DNA of 16,855 nucleotides from Solirubrobacteraceae bacterium (GTDB lineage: Bacteria > Actinomycetota > Thermoleophilia > Solirubrobacterales > Solirubrobacteraceae), in assembly GCA_030038955.1 (NCBI GenBank), contig JASHQV010000452.1, forward strand, positions 1 to 16,855, given 5' to 3'. The notes below the pieces were generated by a model. The model made no database searches. It saw nothing but the letters and a program-made list of their open reading frames with translations, and was not told the origin of the DNA. This document shows positions 1-6,136 of this stretch, in pieces (position 1 is the stretch's first letter; each line of letters opens with the position of its first letter). The position numbers and the translations under genes were made by a program.

Positions 1-33
1 CTCGAGCTCGAGGTGCCGCGGCGCATGATCGCC

Positions 34-117
34 GCGGGCGTGGCGAAACTGGTAGACGCGCCGGCTTTAGGTGCCGGTGGGCTAGCGCCCTTGGGGGTTC
101 GAGTCCCTCCGCCCGCA
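34..117 (+). tRNA. tRNA-Leu (anticodon UAG)
   Basis: An 84-nt class II tRNA. The acceptor stem GCGGGCG (34-40) pairs with CGCCCGC (110-116), with A117 as discriminator. The anticodon stem CCGGC/GCCGG (61-65/73-77) encloses the loop TTTAGGT, giving anticodon TAG at 68-70. A long variable arm and a GGTTCGAGTCC T-arm follow. CCA is not encoded. The 112 bases after it, up to the element boundary at 230, hold only GC-rich inverted sequence. Confidence 0.95.
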
Positions 118-229
118 TCGGCGGCGGCAAGCGCCGCAGCCAACGGCACCGAGATGGGGGTGACGCCGGGGTCAGGCGCGCCGACCCGGCGGCCGGCGCC
201 CCGGCCAGACGCGCCGACCTGGCCGACGC

Positions 230-272
230 ACAGGGGAGACAGGACTCGAACCTGCAACCTCCGGTTTTGGAG
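230..272 (-). repeat. attL: tRNA-Trp 3'-half remnant
   Basis: This 43-bp stretch is identical to 4646-4688. On the minus strand it reads from the anticodon loop (position 32) of tRNA-Trp through the T arm, the 3' acceptor strand and the discriminator G, plus one further base. The 5' half of a tRNA is absent, so it is not a functional gene. A partial tRNA copy from anticodon loop to 3' end is the expected footprint of a tyrosine recombinase that uses tRNA genes as attachment sites. It marks the left boundary of the integrated element. Confidence 0.92.
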
Positions 273-361
273 CGGGTCGTAGAGCATCTAAGCCCGCAGA
301 TCACCGACAATTCGAAAGATCGTAAAGCCCAGTAAAAACAGTGTTTTATGGCGAGTTAGCC

Positions 362-406
362 AGCCAAAAGCGGTAGCCAGAAGAATGTGGTAGCCAAGTG
401 GTAGCC
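362..406. promoter_or_regulatory. Candidate integrase arm-type sites, left arm
   Basis: GGTAGCC occurs three times in direct orientation, at 372-378, 389-395 and 400-406, in front of the integrase gene. The 16-mer at 362-377 (AGCCAAAAGCGGTAGC) recurs with one mismatch at 4559-4574, just inside the other end. Repeated short motifs on both arms of attP are typical binding sites for the N-terminal domain of tyrosine integrases. The repeats also lie between the probable integrase promoter region and its start, so autoregulation is possible. Function is inferred. Confidence 0.55.
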
Positions 407-436
407 GACCGAGTCGAGGCGTAACATGCCTGCCTC

Positions 437-1930
437 GTGACTCGTACCGTACAAGTGGAGCTACCGGCCGTGAATCTCGTCGCTCGGGAGCAGAACGGTC
501 GCGTGTTCTGGGAGGCCAAGTTCCGCCATGACGGCAAACAAGTCTGGCGGCGGGTGGGGCCGGCTTGGCTCGAGCCTGATCCTCAGACGCCGACCACCGC
601 TCGGGGTCGAGCGCGGCTTCGTCCTCGCCGCGGGCGTGTCGCGCCTGGGTATCTCGATGAGCGTGCGGCGACGGTCGGGGCGGCGGAGATCGTCCGAACC
701 TACGTCCACGAGATCGGCAACGCACAGCGCATCAAGGAGGAGCGACGGGTCGCCGGCGCAACGTTCCGTGAAGTCGCACATGCCTATCTCGACTGGCTCG
801 AGAACATCAAGAACGCAGCGCCGTCCACGTTGCAGAACCACAGGTATGACTTGGCGGAGCCGGGCACGCCGCATCGACGGGGCGGCGGGGTCTCACAGGG
901 CTACCTGATGGCTGCCCTAGGCGACAAACCCGCGTCGCGGATCACGACGGAGGATGTGGAGGACGCGCTCCAGACAGTCGCCGACACGGGGGTGTCCGCG
1001 CGGTCGATCAACCGCTACCGCGACGTCGTCTCTGCCGCGTTCAACTTCGGGATGCAGTCGACCAAGTTCAAGCTCAAGTACAACCCCGCGACCCGCGCCG
1101 AGAGCCGTGCGATTCCGCCAGCACGGGGCCTCGTGTTCTTCACGCCTGAGGAGATTGAGGCGATCGCTTGCGCGTTCGACAACGGTTTGCATCGTCACGT
1201 CAATGAGCGGCACGCGCGGACGTGCCCGGCGCGGATGGGTGAGCGGTGCGCCTGCACGCCGACCTACAGAGCCGACGGGCTCGTCTTCGCGACGCTCGAG
1301 GACGCGCGCTCCCATCACCGCCACGCGCGGAGCGTCGACGAGTTGGCCGCCGATCGGCGTGATTCCGATGCTGTCCGTCTCGCCGCGTACGCCGGGCTCC
1401 GTCTCGGCGAGCTGCTGGCGCTCCGGGTCGGTGACATCGACTGGGCGGGCTCGGCGATGACGATCAGCCGTGCGATCTCGGTGGGCATCGAGAAGGGCAC
1501 AAAGTCGGGACGCATCCGGCAAGTACCCCTCGCCGATCGTGCGGCGGCGGCGCTCGCCCACGTACTTGACCGTGGCGACTTCAAATCGTCCGATGACTAT
1601 GTGTTCTGCGATGCGTTCGGGCGCCGTCTTGACGGCTCGGCGCTGCGTCGCCGCTACAAGCTCGCGCGTGACGCGGCTGGTCTACGGCCGCTGCGCTGGC
1701 ACGACCTCCGTCACACCTTCGGCTCGCTGCTGGTCGCCGGCGGGATCGATCTGGTGAGCGTCAAGGACGCGATGGGCCACGCTCAGCTGTCGACCACCAC
1801 GCGGTACCTACACGCCGGCCCGGCGACGGACAGGGCCGCGGCGTTCTCCGCGGCATTCGATCGGATGTCGGCGGCCCCCGCGGTCACGGTCGCGGGACGG
1901 GCCGTTAGCGATGGCTCGCCGCGGACGTGA
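437..1930 (+). CDS. Tyrosine recombinase/integrase
   Basis: This 497-aa phage-type integrase very likely catalyses integration of the surrounding element at the tRNA-Trp anticodon loop. Residues 22-45 resemble an AP2-like arm-binding domain (FWEAKF...KQVWRRVGPAW). Residues about 108-220 form the SAM-like core-binding domain. The catalytic domain follows with R322 (AGLRLGE), K356, H422-R425 (HDLRH), H448 (GHAQ) and nucleophile Y457 (TRYLHA), a complete active-site set. Between the start of the catalytic domain and R322 lies a roughly 60-residue insertion (about 250-310) with C263, C271, C273 and several histidines. The GTG start is preceded by a weak GAGG. The stop overlaps the GTG of the next small gene by 4 bp. 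It lies next to attL and is expected to be active, as no lesion is visible. Confidence 0.95.
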   Translation: MTRTVQVELPAVNLVAREQNGRVFWEAKFRHDGKQVWRRVGPAWLEPDPQTPTTARGRARLRPRRGRVAPGYLDERAATVGAAEIVRTYVHEIGNAQRIKEERRVAGATFREVAHAYLDWLENIKNAAPSTLQNHRYDLAEPGTPHRRGGGVSQGYLMAALGDKPASRITTEDVEDALQTVADTGVSARSINRYRDVVSAAFNFGMQSTKFKLKYNPATRAESRAIPPARGLVFFTPEEIEAIACAFDNGLHRHVNERHARTCPARMGERCACTPTYRADGLVFATLEDARSHHRHARSVDELAADRRDSDAVRLAAYAGLRLGELLALRVGDIDWAGSAMTISRAISVGIEKGTKSGRIRQVPLADRAAAALAHVLDRGDFKSSDDYVFCDAFGRRLDGSALRRRYKLARDAAGLRPLRWHDLRHTFGSLLVAGGIDLVSVKDAMGHAQLSTTTRYLHAGPATDRAAAFSAAFDRMSAAPAVTVAGRAVSDGSPRT

Positions 1931-2223
1931 CCCTTGTCACCGATCAGTTCGGGAGGTCGGTTGAGCTGACCTCTGGTGCCTGGCACCAGATCGTCGCCAG
2001 ATACTCGGAGATGGCGCCGTATCGTGCCGACGTGCTCGAAACAGTGCGGGCTCCGGACCATCACGGCAGTGATCCGATCGAGGGTCGTGAGCGCTACTGA
2101 CGTGTTGGCGTTGGTCCCTCGACGTGGCTGCGGGTCGTCGTAGACTTCAATCAGAAGCCGGCGCGCATCGCCACGGCATGTCCGAATCGCAAGACGCCGC
2201 CGGAGTTCAAGCGGTGCCCGTGA
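1927..2223 (+). pseudogene. Small toxin-like protein, in-frame stop
   Basis: The reading frame opens with a GTG overlapping the integrase stop (GTGA) and continues to 2223, but is broken by TGA at 2098-2100 after 57 residues. Before the stop it encodes ELTSGAWHQIVARYSEM and ETVRAPDHH; after it, in the same frame, GVGPSTWLRVVVDFNQ and ARIATACPNRKTPPEF. The two halves together resemble the compact W-HI-R-EM / VVVDF / ITA / KTPP layout of small phage- or toxin-associated nuclease-fold proteins. From memory of such proteins, a residue such as Trp follows the Tyr, so TGG to TGA is a plausible lesion. The frame ends where the next gene's GTG begins. The family assignment is tentative; the open frame on both sides of the stop is seen directly. 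Confidence 0.6.
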
Positions 2224-2493
2224 CGCTCGGCAACGTGACCTTCGACAACGTCGACTACGAGGCGGAGAGCGACGTGCTCTACCTGCATGTCGGCGACCCG
2301 AGCACGGCCGTCGACTGGGGGGAGACTCCTGAGGACCACGCTCTCAGGTTCAACGCTGCCGGTGAGCTGGTCGGGGTGACGATTATCAGCCCACGCCACT
2401 TCCTCGAGCGCGACGGCAAGGTAGACATCACCCCTGCCACAGCACATCGAGGTCGGACCGAGCGCCCTGGATCCCGCGCTGGCGACTGCCTGA
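2220..2493 (+). pseudogene. DUF2283 family protein, frameshifted
   Basis: The GTG at 2220 overlaps the preceding stop by 4 bp and starts MTLGNVTFDNVDYEAESDVLYLHVG, a typical DUF2283 N-terminus; an upstream ATG at 2178 is also in frame. The core continues through YLHVGDPSTAVDWGETPEDH and VGVTIISPRHFLERDGKVDI. After the codon for T (2430-2432) the frame leaves the family pattern and runs on to 2825. Removing one C from CCCC at 2431-2434 restores LPQHIEVGPSALDPALATA and a stop at 2491-2493, a normal DUF2283 ending. DUF2283 proteins are small and often sit beside small toxin-like genes, so this could be the antitoxin-side partner of the gene upstream. A homopolymer sequencing error is the main alternative to a real mutation. 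Confidence 0.7.
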
Positions 2494-2979
2494 CGAGGTT
2501 CGGCCTACGGCCTGTTGATCATGCGCCGGGGGTCCCCCCTGCGGCACTCATTGCCAAAAGGTCGCCTCCCGCACACGCTCACGGTGGCGCGAGCTGTCAG
2601 GGAGCCGCGACAGCGGCCCGAGCACAGCGAGGGAGTCCCGCAGGAGCCGACCTTGACAGCGATCGCTCGGACTCCTTGTGCGCTGCCGCAAAACCGACCG
2701 TTCACAGGTACTCGTCCCGAGTCGTCCCAGGACGTCCGCATGCAGTGCGTAGAGCATATGACTGGAATGAGCCTGTGGCAGAGCGTCATCCTGTGGCCAG
2801 CCTTCAGCGGGCTGCAGGCCGGTAGATGAACATGACGCTGACCCTGGCGAAGGTCACCAGGAGCATGGCCAGCGGGTACACATCCAGGGGGCCTCGACGT
2901 GTCGCAAGCTGACTGCGACGGTCGGGCGGGACGCGAGATGCGCCGTTGACGGTCACGTTTTGTCTCGGTCGCGCATTCT
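2494..2979. other. Gap inside the element, no convincing gene
   Basis: This is 486 bp between the DUF2283 remnant and the sigma factor gene. Open frames here translate to low-complexity, Cys/Arg/Pro-rich strings typical of non-coding high-GC DNA. The one frame with some protein character is a minus-strand GTG at 2956 to a stop at 2804 (50 codons), whose C-terminal half reads YPLAMLLVTFARVSVMFIY, a possible single hydrophobic segment. No ribosome-binding site supports it. The promoter for the sigma factor operon should lie in the last 100 bp. Confidence 0.4.
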
Positions 2980-3549
2980 GTGTTGACGATGCTGTTTCGC
3001 TCTTCTACCGATGCTCGGTTATTGGCGTCGGCAAGGACGGAGCGTAATGCGTTCAGGCTCTTCTATGAGCGATACGAGCGCGCGGTCGTCGGATATTTCA
3101 TGCGCCGCACGCGGGATCCTGAGCTCGCCGCGGATCTGACCGCTGAGGTGTTCGCCGCCGCGCTTGGGGCAGCGGACCGGTATCAGCCGGTTGGTCCGTC
3201 GGCTGCGCCCTGGTTGTTCACGATCGCGAGTAACACGCTCAGAATGAGCGTACGGAGGGGTCGCATTGAGGGATCGGCGCGCCGGCAACTTGGAATGCTG
3301 GACGCGATCGTGCTTCGGGATGAGCATCTCGATCGCGCTTACCGAGATTTGCTTGACGACGGTTGGGTGGCGGACCTGTTGGCTCGGCTCCCGAAGGATC
3401 AGCAGGAGGCCGTCCGGGCTCACGTGCTCGACGAGCTTCCGTACGACGAGATCGCTTCGCGCTTGCAGACGTCGTCGCTGGTGGTCCGTAAGCGCGTGAG
3501 CCGAGGTCTACACAGGCTTCGGAAGGAAATGGAGGAGAACCAGTCGTGA
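2980..3549 (+). CDS. ECF-type RNA polymerase sigma factor
   Basis: This 189-aa group IV sigma-70 family protein has the two-domain ECF layout. Region 2 spans about residues 22-93, with the core-binding helix PELAADLTAEVFAAAL and the -10 recognition segment APWLFTIASNTLRMSVRR. Region 4 spans about 128-183, with the HTH LPYDEIASRLQTSSLVVRKR followed by a basic helix. The start could be GTG 2980, TTG 2983 or ATG 2989; none has a good Shine-Dalgarno. Its TGA overlaps the GTG of the next gene by 4 bp, so the two are probably translationally coupled and act together. It presumably redirects polymerase to a small promoter set, possibly including its own. It is less GC-rich than the chromosomal genes in the window and is mobile cargo. 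Confidence 0.92.
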   Translation: MLTMLFRSSTDARLLASARTERNAFRLFYERYERAVVGYFMRRTRDPELAADLTAEVFAAALGAADRYQPVGPSAAPWLFTIASNTLRMSVRRGRIEGSARRQLGMLDAIVLRDEHLDRAYRDLLDDGWVADLLARLPKDQQEAVRAHVLDELPYDEIASRLQTSSLVVRKRVSRGLHRLRKEMEENQS

Positions 3550-4544
3550 CCTACTTCCCCGAAATCCGTGATGCGCTTGCGTCCGCGATCGACCATGACT
3601 CAAGCAAGCCGGCCGAGGACCGGACCAGGTTGCTTCCGCGAGTCGCGTCGGTCGCGGTCCCCGTCGCGTCCGTACTAGCGAGTCTCATTATTGGCGCAGT
3701 GATCTTCCTGAGCGTTCACCACGCCGGAGGCACGACAACCGTCCACCAGTCTGCCGCGTGGCGGAGCGTTCCCGCCGCATGGCGAAACGACAGCCTGAAG
3801 GCCATGACCGCCGTCTCCAACCGAGACCGTGGGTGCGGACTGTCGCTAGCTGGCAAGGCTCCACGAGAACAGCGCTTCATCGACGGTCGACCTACAGCGC
3901 AGCTCACTTCGTTGCTACGCGTCATGCGCCAACCAGCCTCGCCTAACGCCCGCGTCTCGGCGAAGGAAATTCGCCGGCTCAACCTTGATGAGCAGGGTGT
4001 CTACGTCCGTTACGCGCGCCAAGGCGTGGTGGACGGCGTGCACTACTACATGGTGCCAGCGGCGCATTTGGAACCGAACGAGCTGAAGCCTCGCTGCTTC
4101 GCTGAACGCCTCAGCGACTTCAAGCGCCTAGCTGCGGCACTGCCAGTGGCACAGCGCACGCGTGCTGTCGCGTTTGAACGTGCCCGCCTGCATGAGCAGC
4201 AGGCTTCACAGCCTCCTGGCGTCGTATTGGTCGATGTCGGAGGGGGAAGCAAGGGGGAGGCATTCCGCCCTGTCGATGTTCTGCGCCGCGATCCGTGGCG
4301 CGGCGGGGGCGACGGCAACGACACGATCACCAAAACGCTCCTGCTGGTTCCCAACGACGCGGCGACCGTGACTGCGCGATACGCGGCACAGTCCTATCCA
4401 GGTCGCGTCGCGGAACCGGTCACCGTAACGAAGCACGTCCACGACAACTTCGTAATGTTCGTCCTTCGCGGGGCATGGGACCCGCCGTCACTGACTTACC
4501 GATCAGCCACCGGGAAAGTGCTCTGGGCCACCCCCAAACACTGA
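3546..4544 (+). CDS. Single-pass membrane protein, sigma factor partner
   Basis: This 332-aa protein has a short N-terminal cytoplasmic part (about 1-32), one strong transmembrane helix (about 33-57, RVASVAVPVASVLASLIIGA) and a roughly 275-residue region predicted outside the membrane. That region contains HYYMVPAAHLEPNELKPRCF and ends with TYRSATGKVLWATPKH. The GTG start lies inside the sigma factor stop codon. Position, coupling and topology fit an anti-sigma factor or a signal-input protein. The 32-residue cytoplasmic tail shows no zinc-binding HxxxCxxC motif, so it is not a classical ZAS-domain anti-sigma. I do not recognise a named family. The role as partner of the sigma factor is inferred from context only. 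Confidence 0.82.
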   Translation: MTYFPEIRDALASAIDHDSSKPAEDRTRLLPRVASVAVPVASVLASLIIGAVIFLSVHHAGGTTTVHQSAAWRSVPAAWRNDSLKAMTAVSNRDRGCGLSLAGKAPREQRFIDGRPTAQLTSLLRVMRQPASPNARVSAKEIRRLNLDEQGVYVRYARQGVVDGVHYYMVPAAHLEPNELKPRCFAERLSDFKRLAAALPVAQRTRAVAFERARLHEQQASQPPGVVLVDVGGGSKGEAFRPVDVLRRDPWRGGGDGNDTITKTLLLVPNDAATVTARYAAQSYPGRVAEPVTVTKHVHDNFVMFVLRGAWDPPSLTYRSATGKVLWATPKH

Positions 4545-4555
4545 TCGCTGCGTTT

Positions 4556-4575
4556 GGTAGCCAAAAGTGGTAGCT
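4556..4575. promoter_or_regulatory. Candidate integrase arm-type sites, right arm
   Basis: Two direct copies lie here: GGTAGCC at 4556-4562 and GTGGTAGCT at 4567-4575. The segment 4559-4574 (AGCCAAAAGTGGTAGC) matches 362-377 at 15 of 16 positions and in the same orientation. The distance to the right core repeat (about 70 bp) resembles that on the left (about 90 bp), as expected for P and P' arms of one attachment site. Confidence 0.5.
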
Positions 4576-4645
4576 AACCGGCCTGCGCAAGGGTACGGCA
4601 AAAGCTGCTAGCGATAAGATCCTTCGAGATAGCTTGACGATCGAA

Positions 4646-4688
4646 ACAGGGGAGACAGGACTCGAACCTGCAACCTCCGGTTTTGGAG
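4646..4688 (-). repeat. attR: direct repeat within tRNA-Trp
   Basis: This is the second copy of the 43-bp repeat at 230-272. It forms the 3' half of the intact tRNA-Trp, from anticodon-loop position 32 to one base past the discriminator. Because the repeat covers the rest of the gene exactly, insertion left the tRNA functional. Confidence 0.92.
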
Positions 4689-4719
4689 ACCGGTGCACTA
4701 CCAATTGTGCTACTCCCCT
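4647..4719 (-). tRNA. tRNA-Trp (anticodon CCA)
   Basis: A 73-nt tRNA. The acceptor strand AGGGGAG (4719-4713) pairs with CTCCCCT (4654-4648), with G4647 as discriminator. The anticodon loop CTCCAAA has CCA at 4686-4684, closed by CCGGT/ACCGG. The T-arm is GCAGG-TTCGAGT-CCTGT. CCA is not encoded. It serves as the integration site of the element to its left; its own promoter would lie above 4720. Confidence 0.95.
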
Positions 4720-4841
4720 TCGCTTCTCCGCCGATTGTATGGGGAGTCGCCGCACGACTGATCGAGCCCCACGCCGGCAGTCATCGCACGATCCGATCGT
4801 GCGCGGCCGCGCAGCGCCGGGAGTCGCCGTAGGATCTGATC

Positions 4842-5303
4842 GTGCGCGCCCACACCGTCTACCGGACGTTCAACACCGAGCGCCGCCGCGAGCTGATCCG
4901 GATCACCGACGACGTCGCCGCCGCCGTGCGGGAGGCCGCGATCACGGAGGGGATGGCGCTCGTCTGCGCGATGCACATCACCGCCGGGGTGTGGATCAAC
5001 GACGACGAGCCAGGGCTGCATGCGGACGCGCTCGAATGGCTTGACAAGCTGGCGCCGCCGAGCTGGCAGCCACCCGACAACGAGGTCGCGCGGCAGCTGC
5101 TGCCCGATCCCGGCGACTACCGTCACCATCGGGGCGGGGAGGACAACGGCGACGCGCACCTCAAGAACCTGCTCGTCCACCACCAGGTGATCGTGCCGGT
5201 CACCGGCGGCCGGCTCGACCTCGGCCCCTGGCAGCAGGTCTTCTACTGCGAGTTCGACGGCCAGCGGCCGAAGCGACTGGTGATCAAGGTGCTCGGCGAG
5301 TAG
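4842..5303 (+). CDS. YjbQ/UPF0047 family protein
   Basis: This 153-aa protein has the hallmarks of the YjbQ (secondary thiamine-phosphate synthase, UPF0047) family: HITAGVWINDDEPGL (45-59), DNGDAHLKNLLVHHQVIVPV (101-120) and GGRLDLGPWQQVFYCEFDG (122-140). H45, the HH pair at 95-96 and H106 are candidate metal or active-site residues. E. coli YjbQ complements thiE mutants weakly; its physiological role is not settled. Members are usually about 130-140 residues; this one is slightly long, with extra residues near 73-90. The GTG start has only AGGA at about 10 bp. It stands alone between the element boundary and a convergent tRNA-Gly. It is likely part of the host chromosome. Confidence 0.93.
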   Translation: MRAHTVYRTFNTERRRELIRITDDVAAAVREAAITEGMALVCAMHITAGVWINDDEPGLHADALEWLDKLAPPSWQPPDNEVARQLLPDPGDYRHHRGGEDNGDAHLKNLLVHHQVIVPVTGGRLDLGPWQQVFYCEFDGQRPKRLVIKVLGE

Positions 5304-5329
5304 CGGGGCGGGTACGCGGGCGGAACGTA

Positions 5330-5371
5330 CCGTCCGTCGGCGGCTCCACGAAGCCACCGCCAGCCGGACGG
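5330..5371. terminator. Hairpin between yjbQ-like gene and tRNA-Gly
   Basis: The outer stem CCGTCCG (5330-5336) pairs with CGGACGG (5365-5371), and inside it GGCGG (5339-5343) pairs with CCGCC (5357-5361). It begins 27 bp after the YjbQ-like stop and ends 13 bp from the tRNA-Gly 3' end, so it could terminate both convergent transcripts. No T-run follows, as is common in high-GC actinobacteria. Confidence 0.55.
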
Positions 5372-5383
5372 CCGATGGGGGAG

Positions 5384-5454
5384 AGCGGCGGACGGGAATC
5401 GAACCCGCGTCATCGGCTTGGAAGGCCGAAGCTCTACCGTTGAGCTACCGCCGC
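5384..5454 (-). tRNA. tRNA-Gly (anticodon UCC)
   Basis: A 71-nt tRNA. The acceptor strand GCGGCGG (5454-5448) pairs with CCGCCGC (5391-5385). The anticodon loop CTTCCAA carries TCC at 5422-5420, closed by TCGGC/GCCGA. The T-arm is GCGGG-TTCGATT-CCCGT. CCA is not encoded. Confidence 0.95.
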
Positions 5455-5486
5455 ACGAACGAAGCCGGCTCCCACCGCCAGCGAGA

Positions 5487-6032
5487 TCAGGCGGTGGCCT
5501 TCTCCCACTCGCGCTTGTGCGCCCGCTTGGCGGCCTGGTAGTCGGCCAGCGCCTCGGCGGAGTCGACGTCCCCGAGCGTCGGATGCGAGGGCACGAGCCC
5601 CTCGGCGGCCGTCACCCCGAAGCGCTTTGCAAGCACCGAGCCGAGCGCCTTGATCTTCATCTCGCCGAATCCGGGAAGCGCGGCGAGCCGCTCACGCAGC
5701 TGCTCGGTATCGGCGGCCTCGCCCCAGATGCGACCGGCGTCGCCGCCGTACTGATCGCGGACGTGGGCGGCCAGCTCGCCGACGCGGCTGGCCATCGCCC
5801 CCGGGAAGCGGTGGATCGCCGGCTTCTGCCGGAAGCTCGCGTCGAGGTCGGCGGTGGCCAGCGCGGCCGGGTCGAGCGTCCCCAGCCGTTGCCTGATCGC
5901 GAGCGGACCGCTGAACGCCTTCTGCACGGGCACCTGCTGGTCGAGCGCGAATCCGATCAGCAGCGCCATCGGGTCGGTGGCGATCAGCGCATTGGCCTCG
6001 TCGGAGTCGGTGAAATGGAGGAGGTTGGGCAT
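5487..6032 (-). CDS. HhH-GPD family DNA glycosylase-like protein
   Basis: This 181-aa protein matches the actinobacterial HhH-GPD family modelled as TIGR03252. It opens with LLHFTDSDEANALIATDP and FALDQQVPVQKAF, a region equivalent to the helical core that contacts damaged DNA. The helix-hairpin-helix is LAALPGFGEMKIKAL (117-131), containing the LPGFG turn and lysines K126 and K128 where bifunctional glycosylases carry the catalytic Lys. The C-terminus (YQAAKRAHKREWEKA) is basic. By family it should act in base excision repair, but members of this subgroup are not biochemically defined as far as I know. ATG 6032 was preferred over an upstream in-frame start because the family consensus begins there. 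The gene is downstream of, and co-oriented with, the ketoacyl synthase gene but separated from it by an inverted repeat. Confidence 0.88.
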   Translation of the reverse strand: MPNLLHFTDSDEANALIATDPMALLIGFALDQQVPVQKAFSGPLAIRQRLGTLDPAALATADLDASFRQKPAIHRFPGAMASRVGELAAHVRDQYGGDAGRIWGEAADTEQLRERLAALPGFGEMKIKALGSVLAKRFGVTAAEGLVPSHPTLGDVDSAEALADYQAAKRAHKREWEKATA

Positions 6033-6069
6033 ACGCGTGATCTTAGTGTCGCGCGCCGGATTGCAGGGG

Positions 6070-6110
6070 TGACGCATGTGACGTCGCTACGCGGGCAGCT
6101 ACATGCGTCA
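6070..6110. other. 10-bp inverted repeat
   Basis: TGACGCATGT (6070-6079) pairs perfectly with ACATGCGTCA (6101-6110) across a 21-nt spacer. It lies in the 104-bp gap between the ketoacyl synthase stop and the HhH-GPD gene start on the minus strand. It could be a weak terminator for the former or an operator for the latter. Confidence 0.4.
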
Positions 6111-6136
6111 GCTGCGGCATGCCGCCCGGCGCGTGA

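Larger units (their letters stand above)
230..4688. mobile_element. 4.4-kb integrative element in tRNA-Trp
   Basis: The element is delimited by the 43-bp direct repeats at 230-272 and 4646-4688, a repeat-to-repeat offset of 4416 bp. It encodes a tyrosine integrase at the end distal to the intact tRNA, carries repeated candidate integrase arm sites just inside each end, and has visibly less GC-rich stretches than the flanks. Cargo is a degraded small-protein/DUF2283 pair and an ECF sigma factor with a membrane partner. No excisionase, replication, relaxase or phage structural gene is visible. It may be a mini-island relying on helpers for transfer, or the remnant of something larger. Confidence 0.88.

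Noticed and set aside
230..272. A second tRNA-Trp gene
   Set aside because: Only the 3' half is present; no D-arm or 5' acceptor strand can be found to its right, so it is an attachment-site remnant.
2494..2829. Continuation of the DUF2283 frame and overlapping short frames
   Set aside because: The sequence after the C4 run has no family resemblance and is Arg/Ala/Pro-rich; the alternative frame gives a normal DUF2283 ending.
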